From: CAZEQL01 sp964514415
Lineage (GTDB): Bacteria; Chloroflexota; Dehalococcoidia; GIF9; AB-539-J10
Assembly (NCBI GenBank): GCA_964514415.1
Contig: CAZEQL010000046.1
Span: 1 to 9,020, forward strand
Length of the DNA stretch: 9,020 nt
Direction: 5' to 3'
The notes under the pieces were generated by a model. The model was not told where the DNA came from, searched no databases, and worked only from the letters and a program-made list of their open reading frames with translations. This document shows positions 1 through 6,171 of the stretch, piece by piece. Made by a program: the position numbers and the translations under genes. Positions within the stretch are counted from its first letter, which is position 1, and the number at the start of each line of letters is the position of its first letter.

Positions 1-16
1 AGATGCCAAATTGGTG

Positions 17-45
17 TTGACGCTAAGACAGCTTAATGGTATGGT
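17..45 (+). promoter_or_regulatory. Possible sigma-70-type promoter for the Panacea-mazF cassette
   Basis: TTGACG (17-22) is followed after exactly 17 bases by TATGGT (40-45), matching the -35 consensus at 5 of 6 positions and the -10 consensus at 4 of 6. It lies about 85 bases upstream of the first start codon, leaving a long leader. The rest of bases 1-130 shows no gene or clear operator. The spacing is ideal but the -10 box is weak, so this is a tentative call. Confidence 0.3.
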
Positions 46-130
46 AATCATAGTAGTTGTAGGAGCCTAATACTTAAGCGTAAATTCCACCCTAATAAGC
101 TATTGAGCGTTAGGACTTGAGAGGAAATGG

Positions 131-757
131 ATGAGAGCTAATCTGCGAGATGCCATTCTTTACCTGGTCTACAACGCCAAATACCCTCCTACAAAGACTT
201 CCCTTATGAAGCTTGTCTACCTGGCTGACTATTATTACTGGCAATTTCATGGCGAGCAGATGACAGATTGCAAATATGAACTTGGCAACTACGGTGTTTT
301 CTGCTCCGACATTCCGAATACGGCAGAATCCATGGATAAACGCGAGTTGAAGCTAGCAATGCTTCTTTTTGGCTCTGGCTATCAGCTAAATTACCTGCCA
401 GGGCCTGAGCTTACTACTCAATTCGAGCTAACTGATGATTGCCTACAAGCTCTCAATAAGGTTATTGCTGACCACAGCGGGCAGAGTCTGCCCGCCCTGA
501 AACATTCCCACTATCAAACGGAACCGATGCGAGTTGTAAAAATTAAGGGGGAAAAATTAGACATGTCAAAAACACAAGCCAAGCCCAGAATTAAAGAGCA
601 CCCACACATGAAAGAGCTCCAAAAGCATATCCTGGGAATGGATTTTATCATCAAGGGTTCTCCTGAGGAGCGGGCAGAGCATCGGCAACAGATAATGACA
701 GCACTCTCTATAACACGGAAGCGAGCCAATACAGCAAGGCTTAGAGTTAATAAGTAA
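131..757 (+). CDS. Panacea-domain (SocA-like) protein, probable antitoxin
   Basis: This 208-residue protein has the hallmarks of the Panacea domain (formerly DUF4065, SocA-like): the helical segment MKLVYLADYYYW (residues 26-37), the YELGNYGVF block (49-57) and the closing HYQTEPM stretch (127-133). Panacea is known as an antitoxin domain that neutralises many unrelated toxins; the MazF-like gene two bases downstream fits that role. Residues 134-208 form a basic, Lys/Arg-rich tail beyond the usual domain, which could contact the toxin or DNA (inference). The ATG is preceded by GAGG (121-124) at good spacing; the out-of-frame ATG at 127 is ignored. No signal peptide or membrane segment is seen, so it should be cytoplasmic. 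A proteolysis adaptor role, as for Caulobacter SocA, is an alternative. The family assignment is fairly secure, the antitoxin role less so. Confidence 0.75.
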   Translation: MRANLRDAILYLVYNAKYPPTKTSLMKLVYLADYYYWQFHGEQMTDCKYELGNYGVFCSDIPNTAESMDKRELKLAMLLFGSGYQLNYLPGPELTTQFELTDDCLQALNKVIADHSGQSLPALKHSHYQTEPMRVVKIKGEKLDMSKTQAKPRIKEHPHMKELQKHILGMDFIIKGSPEERAEHRQQIMTALSITRKRANTARLRVNK

Positions 758-759
758 GT

Positions 760-1194
760 ATGTCTATTAAGAACGCCTTTTCTCGTCTTGGTATTACTGG
801 ACGCAAGGTTCAGCGCGGTGAAATATATTTAATTGTTGATGCTCTCATCGTGTTGCCAGAAACACGGCTCCCTTCAAAGCCTGGGCGGGAATTGCACGAA
901 AACAGACCCGTTTTAATTCTCCAAACCAACCTCGATAATGATGACCCCCTTTATCCCACTATTCTTGTGGCGCCTCTTTCCCATAGGGTTGACCTGCAAG
1001 ATCAGAGGGATTTCAACTTATCAGCCGGGCAGGCTAGTTTGGAGCATGACAGTATAGTTCAATTGGGTTTGACTCAGCCTGTTCTTAAAATAGACCTGCA
1101 AGGGGAAGCCCCAGGAAAAGTGGGCGACATAACGATGAATGATATTGATGCTGTGCTTGCAGCGAATTTAGGATTGATTGAGAGATCTCGATAA
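760..1194 (+). CDS. MazF/PemK-like type II toxin (predicted endoribonuclease)
   Basis: The 144-residue product follows the MazF/PemK pattern: VQRGEIYLI (17-25) for the first strand, ENRPVLIL (47-54) carrying the conserved arginine R49, PTILVAPLS (66-74), HDSIVQLGLTQPVLKIDL near residue 112, and GKVGDITMNDIDAVLAANLGL at the C terminus. MazF proteins are ribosome-independent mRNA interferases that cut single-stranded RNA and are held inactive by their antitoxin. In bacterial MazF the catalytic pair is Arg and Thr; the equivalent of Thr here appears to be S74, a conservative change. About 16 residues precede the first strand, and the loop between residues 26 and 47 is long. The start lies two bases after the upstream stop codon with no strong Shine-Dalgarno, so translation is probably coupled. 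That order, antitoxin first, is typical of type II modules. Confidence 0.78.
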   Translation: MSIKNAFSRLGITGRKVQRGEIYLIVDALIVLPETRLPSKPGRELHENRPVLILQTNLDNDDPLYPTILVAPLSHRVDLQDQRDFNLSAGQASLEHDSIVQLGLTQPVLKIDLQGEAPGKVGDITMNDIDAVLAANLGLIERSR

Positions 1195-1309
1195 CTTTAA
1201 ATTAACTCGCTGTGATTTTAACGTTAGCTCGACGCCTGAGGTAGATTCATGCCAAGACTAAAGCTACATTGAAATTGAAGTCCCCACCACTCATTTAACA
1301 AAAAACTGG

Positions 1310-1339
1310 TTGACAAATAGGTAAGGAAAGTATCAAGAT
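1310..1339 (+). promoter_or_regulatory. Possible promoter upstream of argH
   Basis: A perfect -35 box TTGACA lies at 1310-1315, inside the gap between the MazF-like gene and argH. The -10 partner is ambiguous: TATCAA (1331-1336) gives a 15-base spacer and CAAGAT (1334-1339) an 18-base spacer. Transcription from here would start close to argH and leave a leader of about 20-30 bases. It suggests that argH-rpe is transcribed separately from the toxin-antitoxin cassette. No convincing terminator is visible between 1195 and 1310. Confidence 0.35.
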
Positions 1340-1367
1340 TTTATCTCAACACTTGAGGCAGATTTAG

Positions 1368-2756
1368 ATGAGTTACTTGCGTAATCGGTTTCAGAAAGAG
1401 GTTAATAAAATGTCGCTAGATTACCTCGCTTCTTTTCCTTTTGACCAGCGATTATATCGCCAGGACATTGAAGGCAGCATTGCTCACACCAAGATGCTGG
1501 CAAAGCAGGGGGTAATAGCTGCTAGCGATGCTAACAGTATAATTGCTGGGCTTAATTCCATTCGTGAAGAAATAGAGCAGAGGAAATTTCAGTTCAAGCC
1601 TGAGCTTGAAGATATACATATGAATATCGAAGCCGGATTGTTTGAAAAGATAGGTGATGTGGCCGGCAAGCTCCATACCGCCCGCTCCAGGAATGATCAA
1701 ATAGCTTTGGATTTACGCCTCTTTGTCAAAGAGGAAATCTTGAAAACCATTGGTGAACTAAAAGCCTTGCAAACCTCGCTTGTGGAATTAGCCGAGGCAA
1801 ACAAAAAGGTCATCATGCCTGGCTATACCCATCTGCAGCAAGCTCAACCGGTCCTCTTAGCTCACCATTTGCTGGCTTATTTTGAGATGTTTCAGCGAGA
1901 TAAAGAGAGGTTCCATGGTTGTCTCAAACGTACCGACGTTTTACCCTTAGGCAGCGGTGCTTTAGCCAGTGTCCCTTACCCTATAAACCGTGAGTTTGTT
2001 GCCCAAGAATTGGGGTTCGGTAAAGTAAGCACCAACAGCCTCGATGCTGTCTCGGATAGAGATTTTGTCATAGAGTATCAAGCGTGTGCTGCAATCACTA
2101 TGATGCACCTTTCGCGCTTGGCTGAGGAGCTTATTTTATGGTCATCAGCCGAATTTGGCTTTATAGAGATTGGCGAAGCTTTCACCACAGGCAGCAGCAT
2201 CATGCCACAAAAGAAAAATCCCGACGTGGCGGAACTGGCCAGAGGTAAAACTGGGAGAGTATACGGCAATCTCATGGGTATCTTGACTACTATGAAAGCT
2301 TTACCCTTGACCTATAACCGCGATATGCAAGAGGATAAAGAAGGTCTCTTCGACACTGTGGATACATTACATTCCAGCTTGAAAGTGTTTGCCGAGATGG
2401 TAAAAGCAATTCGGGTTAATGTTAAGCGTATGCGCGACGTTATTAAAAAGGACTACATTCTAGCCACCGATTTAGCCGATTATCTGGTGAAGAAAGGATT
2501 GCCATTCCGTGAAGCTCACGGCGTTGTGGCTAAACTTGGCGAATATGCCATTAGCAAAGGCAAGGGCTTCCACGAGCTTAGCTTGAGTGAATACGGCAGC
2601 TTCTCCCCTATTTTCAGTGAAGACGTATATAATATAACTCTAGAGTCATCCATAACCGCTCGGAATATTATTGGCGGCACTTCTCCACAGCAAGTAGAAG
2701 CAGCATTAATCAAGGCAAAAAGATTCATGGAGGAGGAATATGAGCAATCAAGTTAA
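1368..2756 (+). CDS. argH: Argininosuccinate lyase
   Basis: It cleaves argininosuccinate to arginine and fumarate, the last step of arginine synthesis, as a cytoplasmic homotetramer of the fumarase/aspartase superfamily. Conserved regions are visible in order: FDQRLYRQDIEGSIAH, LHTARSRNDQ (residues 102-111), GYTHLQQAQP (152-161, with T154 and H155), the superfamily signature GSSIMPQKKNP (275-285, carrying the catalytic serine), and a C-terminal domain with DLADYLVKKGLPFREAH. At 462 residues the length is normal. The usual N-terminal LWGGRF motif is reduced to LRNRF. The chosen ATG has GAGG (1355-1358) nine bases upstream; the in-frame ATG at 1410 also has a GAGG, but it would discard the LRNRF segment that aligns with the family. 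The 3' end overlaps rpe by 17 bases, implying co-transcription. No other arginine genes are in the window. Confidence 0.97.
   Translation: MSYLRNRFQKEVNKMSLDYLASFPFDQRLYRQDIEGSIAHTKMLAKQGVIAASDANSIIAGLNSIREEIEQRKFQFKPELEDIHMNIEAGLFEKIGDVAGKLHTARSRNDQIALDLRLFVKEEILKTIGELKALQTSLVELAEANKKVIMPGYTHLQQAQPVLLAHHLLAYFEMFQRDKERFHGCLKRTDVLPLGSGALASVPYPINREFVAQELGFGKVSTNSLDAVSDRDFVIEYQACAAITMMHLSRLAEELILWSSAEFGFIEIGEAFTTGSSIMPQKKNPDVAELARGKTGRVYGNLMGILTTMKALPLTYNRDMQEDKEGLFDTVDTLHSSLKVFAEMVKAIRVNVKRMRDVIKKDYILATDLADYLVKKGLPFREAHGVVAKLGEYAISKGKGFHELSLSEYGSFSPIFSEDVYNITLESSITARNIIGGTSPQQVEAALIKAKRFMEEEYEQSS
2729..2736 (+). promoter_or_regulatory. Strong ribosome binding site of rpe inside argH
   Basis: GGAGGAGG lies within the last codons of argH (those for Met-Glu-Glu-Glu), 3-6 bases before the rpe ATG depending on which GGAGG pairs. 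It fixes the rpe start at 2740 and makes argH-rpe a translationally overlapping pair. Confidence 0.7.
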
Positions 2757-3405
2757 GCTAGCGCCATCAATACTTTCTGCTGATTTTGCTCGCCTTGGCG
2801 AGCAGATTGCTGAAGTTGCCAGTGCTGGTGCCGATTATATCCATGTTGATGTTATGGACGGACATTTTGTACCCAATATTACTATAGGGGCTCCAGTAGT
2901 AGCTTCTATTCGTCTCTGCACTAGCTTGCCCTTAGATGTCCACCTGATGATAGAACATCCGGAGCGGTATATTTCTGACTTTGCTGACTCTGGCGCCGAC
3001 ATTATCACTGTGCACGTGGAGGCCTGCCCCCATCTACATCGAACGATTCAATCAATAAAGGAACTGGGTGTAAAGGCAGGGGTAGCTTTGAATCCAGCTA
3101 CCCCTTTGAGCCAAATAGACGAAATTATTCCCTATGTTGATTTGGTTTTGATTATGAGTGTCAATCCTGGTTTTGGTGGCCAATCTTTCATTCCCGGAAC
3201 ACTGGAGAAAATAGCCCGCTTACGGCAGATACTTAACAGCAGGAAATTAGATGCTGAGCTCGAGGTCGACGGGGGGATTACGGCTGACAATGCTCTTAGT
3301 ATAATTAAAACTGGCGCTAATGTCTTAGTCGCTGGAGCAGCAATATTTAAAGTTAAGGAGGGAATAAGCCAAGCGTTGCAAAGGATTAAACAAATAGTAA
3401 ACTAG
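2740..3405 (+). CDS. rpe: Ribulose-phosphate 3-epimerase
   Basis: It interconverts D-ribulose 5-phosphate and D-xylulose 5-phosphate in the pentose phosphate pathway, with a TIM-barrel fold and one divalent metal. The 221-residue product is full length. Metal ligands and the acid/base pair are all present: H35 and D37 in YIHVDVMDGHFVPN, H68 in LDVHLMIEHPE, and D177 in LEVDGG. The phosphate-binding segments VNPGFGGQSF (141-150) and GGIT, and the late VLVAGAAIF strand, are intact. The start is set by the GGAGGAGG inside argH. The gene overlaps argH upstream by 17 bases and rpmB downstream by four bases in the opposite direction, leaving no space for an ordinary terminator. Pairing with argH has no metabolic logic that I can see and is probably just operon packing. 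Confidence 0.97.
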   Translation: MSNQVKLAPSILSADFARLGEQIAEVASAGADYIHVDVMDGHFVPNITIGAPVVASIRLCTSLPLDVHLMIEHPERYISDFADSGADIITVHVEACPHLHRTIQSIKELGVKAGVALNPATPLSQIDEIIPYVDLVLIMSVNPGFGGQSFIPGTLEKIARLRQILNSRKLDAELEVDGGITADNALSIIKTGANVLVAGAAIFKVKEGISQALQRIKQIVN

Positions 3406-3584
3406 CGAGCTGCTTTGTATTGAGTACGCAGACACCTGGTACAAATGTTGACTTTTCTTCTTTCGCCATTTACGATGATTGTTGCGGGATGTATATTAGG
3501 TAACCATCGCCGCTTGGTATGTCTTTTAGAATGGCTTACGCTATGTCCAAATTGAACCCTTTTACCACAAATATCACACTTCAC
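3402..3584 (-). CDS. rpmB: 50S ribosomal protein L28
   Basis: This 60-residue, highly basic protein is the large-subunit protein L28. It keeps both halves of a zinc-ribbon-like site, C3-x-x-C6 and C48-x-x-C51, so this is the zinc-binding (C+) paralogue type. Family motifs QFGHSVSHSKRHTKRRW (11-27) and NICTRCLR (46-53) are plain. The start is GTG (reading leftward from 3584). The best Shine-Dalgarno, AAGGAG on the minus strand, is about 13 bases away, longer than usual; a weaker GTGGA lies nearer, at about nine bases. No alternative in-frame start is seen near the AAGGAG. The gene is the only minus-strand gene in the window, converges on rpe with interlocked stop codons, and is divergent from the FakA-like gene. 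Confidence 0.96.
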   Translation of the reverse strand: MKCDICGKRVQFGHSVSHSKRHTKRRWLPNIHPATIIVNGERRKVNICTRCLRTQYKAAR

Positions 3585-3638
3585 GAGAAATTTTCCACTC
3601 CTTCTTTACCCATGGATCATGCTTTAATTATTGCGCCA

Positions 3639-3667
3639 ATAATATCATAATAACGATTTTAAGCCAA
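3639..3667 (-). promoter_or_regulatory. Predicted promoter of rpmB
   Basis: Read on the minus strand, TTGGCT (3667-3662) is followed after exactly 17 bases by TATTAT (3644-3639), a -10 box matching 5 of 6 consensus positions. It would start transcription about 50 bases upstream of rpmB. The same 90-base divergent gap must also serve the FakA-like gene; CATAAT (3646-3651, plus strand) is a candidate -10 box, but its -35 partner (TTTAAT, 3623-3628) is poor. Overlapping divergent promoters are therefore possible. Confidence 0.4.
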
Positions 3668-3674
3668 GGGGAAA

Positions 3675-5297
3675 ATGAAAGTTAATCTGATTGATGGTCA
3701 AACTCTAAAGGAGATGTTTACCTCAGGAACTGCCTGGCTAGAGAAAAGCGCCCCTGATATCAATGCTATAAACGTTTTTCCTATTCCTGATGGTGATACA
3801 GGAACCAATATGTTGCTTACTATGCGCTCTGCTCTGGAAGAGGCAAACCAGAATTTGGATAGTGCTGTCTCTTTAGTAGTTAACTCCCTGGCACATGGGG
3901 CTCTGATGGGAGCTCGAGGTAATTCAGGAGTAATCTTATCCCAATTCTGGCGCGGCTTGGCCAAAGGGCTAGAGGGTAAGGGTTCCTTTGACGGCAAGGA
4001 TTTTGCCAGAGCATTAACTGAAGCATCGAAAGCTGCTTATGATGGAATTGTTCACCCTGTAGAAGGGACTATACTGACAGTACTTAAAGATGCTGCTGAT
4101 GCTGCCGCTAAAGTTAACTCTGAAAACTTGCTCCTAGTATTAGAAACTGCGGTAGAGGCAGCTAGGGATTCAGTAGCTCGAACGCCTAGTTTATTACCAG
4201 TATTAAAAGAGGCTGGGGTGGTGGATGCTGGAGGACAGGGCATTTACGTTTTATTAGATGGCGCTCTTCATTCTCTTAAGGGAGAGACAGAAAAGATACA
4301 ATATTGGAAACCTCACATAGTGGCTGCCGAATCAGCCTCAATCCCTAAGACAACTCGAATAGCTGCCGAGTTAGAAGTACCTTATGGTTATTGCACCAAC
4401 TTTGTCATAGCGGGGCAGAATCTTAATTTGGACAAGATTAGAAAAGACCTTAATAAGAAAGGGCAATCTCTAATAGTTACTGGTACTGATTTGTTAATCA
4501 GAGTTCACATCCATAGTTTCGAGCCCGGCGAGATTCTTAACTATGCTTCCCGTTTAGGCAAACTCCATCAGATAATTATCAACAACATGGATGACCAGTA
4601 TGCAGAATTCATTAAGTTGCAAAAAGAGAGGCTGCCCACGGCTGATATCGCTATAGTAACAGTTGCTTCAGGGGATGGCCTTTTCAATATACTCAATAGT
4701 CTAGGCACCACGATCATCGTTCCCGGCGGCCAAACAATGAATCCCAGCATTCGTGAGCTATTACAGGCTGTGGAATCAGCTCCTTCAGATAATGTTATTT
4801 TATTGCCCAATAATAAAAATATCATTCTGTCAGCCTCTCAAGTTGGGTCTTTAACTTCAAAAAGGGTAAAAGTAATTCCTACCAGGACTATCCCTCAAGG
4901 TGTAGCAGCATTTCTTGCTTTCAGTTATGAAATGGGATTAGAGGAAAATGCTCGAATTATGGAAGAAGCAATAACCACAGTAACAACCATAGAAATCACT
5001 AAAGCGGTACGCAAAACCCAAATCAATGGTTTGAAGATAAAGAAAGGGAAACCTATTGCCATTCTAAACGACGAGGATTTGATAGCCAGTGGCGATACAA
5101 TGCTGGATGTGATCCTTGAAGCTCTAAACAAGGCAGAGGTTGAAAATGCGGAAATGATAACAATTTATTATGGCGCAGAAGTTGAGTCTAATGAAGCTGA
5201 GAATACAGCTCGGGAGATTCGTAATAAATGCCAGGCTGAGGTCGAAGTAATTTATGGTGGTCAACCACACTATAGTTATATAATCTCACTGGAATAA
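3675..5297 (+). CDS. FakA-like fatty acid kinase (DhaL-domain protein, YloV family)
   Basis: The 540-residue product matches the FakA/YloV family in length and order. An N-terminal DhaL-like kinase domain shows NVFPIPDGDTGTNM (residues 33-46, with Mg/ATP-coordinating D39 and D41), HGALMGARGNSGVILSQ (74-90) and GVVDAGGQGIYVLLDG (181 onward). It is followed by a middle region and a C-terminal region of the kind that contacts the partner. FakA transfers the ATP gamma-phosphate to a fatty acid held by FakB, giving acyl-phosphate for PlsX/PlsY. The next gene is a FakB-like DegV protein, which supports this role over dihydroxyacetone kinase. The start ATG has AAGGGG only three bases upstream, which is close but workable. 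The stop is 18 bases before the degV ATG, so the two are probably co-transcribed. Confidence 0.88.
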   Translation: MKVNLIDGQTLKEMFTSGTAWLEKSAPDINAINVFPIPDGDTGTNMLLTMRSALEEANQNLDSAVSLVVNSLAHGALMGARGNSGVILSQFWRGLAKGLEGKGSFDGKDFARALTEASKAAYDGIVHPVEGTILTVLKDAADAAAKVNSENLLLVLETAVEAARDSVARTPSLLPVLKEAGVVDAGGQGIYVLLDGALHSLKGETEKIQYWKPHIVAAESASIPKTTRIAAELEVPYGYCTNFVIAGQNLNLDKIRKDLNKKGQSLIVTGTDLLIRVHIHSFEPGEILNYASRLGKLHQIIINNMDDQYAEFIKLQKERLPTADIAIVTVASGDGLFNILNSLGTTIIVPGGQTMNPSIRELLQAVESAPSDNVILLPNNKNIILSASQVGSLTSKRVKVIPTRTIPQGVAAFLAFSYEMGLEENARIMEEAITTVTTIEITKAVRKTQINGLKIKKGKPIAILNDEDLIASGDTMLDVILEALNKAEVENAEMITIYYGAEVESNEAENTAREIRNKCQAEVEVIYGGQPHYSYIISLE

Positions 5298-5315
5298 CAA
5301 TTCTGGAGTTGTACT

Positions 5316-6152
5316 ATGGTTAAGGTCGTAACTGATAGTTGTTCTGACATTACACCCCAGCTAGCCCAGAGGATTGGAGCTACAGTGGTACCACTGTATG
5401 TTAATTTTGGTGGTGAAATTTACCGCGATAATGTTGATATAACTACGGAGGAATTCTACCACAAGCTTACACAAAGCAAGACCTTTCCTATCACTTCAAC
5501 CGTCACTCCTGAGTTTTTTGCTGAGCTTTTCACTAAATTAGCTAAGGGAACAAATGAAATCCTAACTATCACGCTTTCGGAAAAGTATAGCGGCACTTAC
5601 AGGGCAGCACTTCAAGGTAAATCTTTGGTTAAGGGCAATTGCCACATTGAGGTTATTGACAGCAGGTTAGCCCTATGCGGACAATTATTGTTGGTTACTT
5701 CGGCAGCTCAGATGGCTCAATCAGGGGCTAAATTAGACCAAATTACCGACTGGGTAAAAAAGGCAATTCCCAAGATACACGTGCGCATGTCCTTCGATAC
5801 ACTGGAATACCTAAGACAAGGCGGGCGTATCGGCAAGGCTCAGGCCTTCTTGGGCAGCTTACTGAAGATGCACCCTGTTTTAGCAATAAAGGATGGGAAT
5901 ACTTTCCCCATCGCCAGGCCTCGAAATCGAACTCAGGCAATAGACTCCCTGGTAAACTTCGCTAAGAGTTTTAGCAATATAGAAGCTTTAGCTATTGAAG
6001 ATGCCACCACACCTGATGAAGCCGAGATGTTAGCTCAGCGTCTCAAAGACATAGCTCCACCCGAACGCACCTATCGCTCCAAAGTAAGTCCTGTCATAGG
6101 CACTCATGTCGGACCTCATGTTCTGGCTGTCGCTGTTCTTGAAGCTGACTAA
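5316..6152 (+). CDS. DegV-family fatty-acid-binding protein (FakB-like)
   Basis: This 278-residue DegV protein binds a fatty acid in a buried pocket and presents its carboxylate to FakA. Landmarks: VVTDSCSD (4-11), TSTVTP (60-65), the loop SEKYSGTY (88-95, with S92), DTLEYLRQGGRIG (161-173, with R171), and IGTHVGPH (261-268, with H264). By analogy with S. aureus FakB, the Thr near 60, S92 and H264 would hold the carboxylate and R171 would matter for work with FakA. The final motif is usually GPG; here it reads GPH. The ATG is preceded by TGGAG (5304-5308) at seven bases. The gene sits directly after the FakA-like gene, and the recG reading frame runs open across its 3' end. Family membership is secure; fatty acid specificity cannot be read from the sequence. 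Confidence 0.9.
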   Translation: MVKVVTDSCSDITPQLAQRIGATVVPLYVNFGGEIYRDNVDITTEEFYHKLTQSKTFPITSTVTPEFFAELFTKLAKGTNEILTITLSEKYSGTYRAALQGKSLVKGNCHIEVIDSRLALCGQLLLVTSAAQMAQSGAKLDQITDWVKKAIPKIHVRMSFDTLEYLRQGGRIGKAQAFLGSLLKMHPVLAIKDGNTFPIARPRNRTQAIDSLVNFAKSFSNIEALAIEDATTPDEAEMLAQRLKDIAPPERTYRSKVSPVIGTHVGPHVLAVAVLEAD

Positions 6153-6171
6153 CAACTTTGATGGATATATC

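Noticed and set aside
1176..1200. GAGATCTC palindrome at the end of the MazF-like gene as a terminator
   Set aside because: The stem is only four base pairs per arm without a loop, lies in the coding region and is not followed by a T-run.
6106..6171. Earlier in-frame ATG for recG at 6106
   Set aside because: It would overlap degV by 47 bases, has no Shine-Dalgarno, and adds only residues that are a shifted reading of the degV end.
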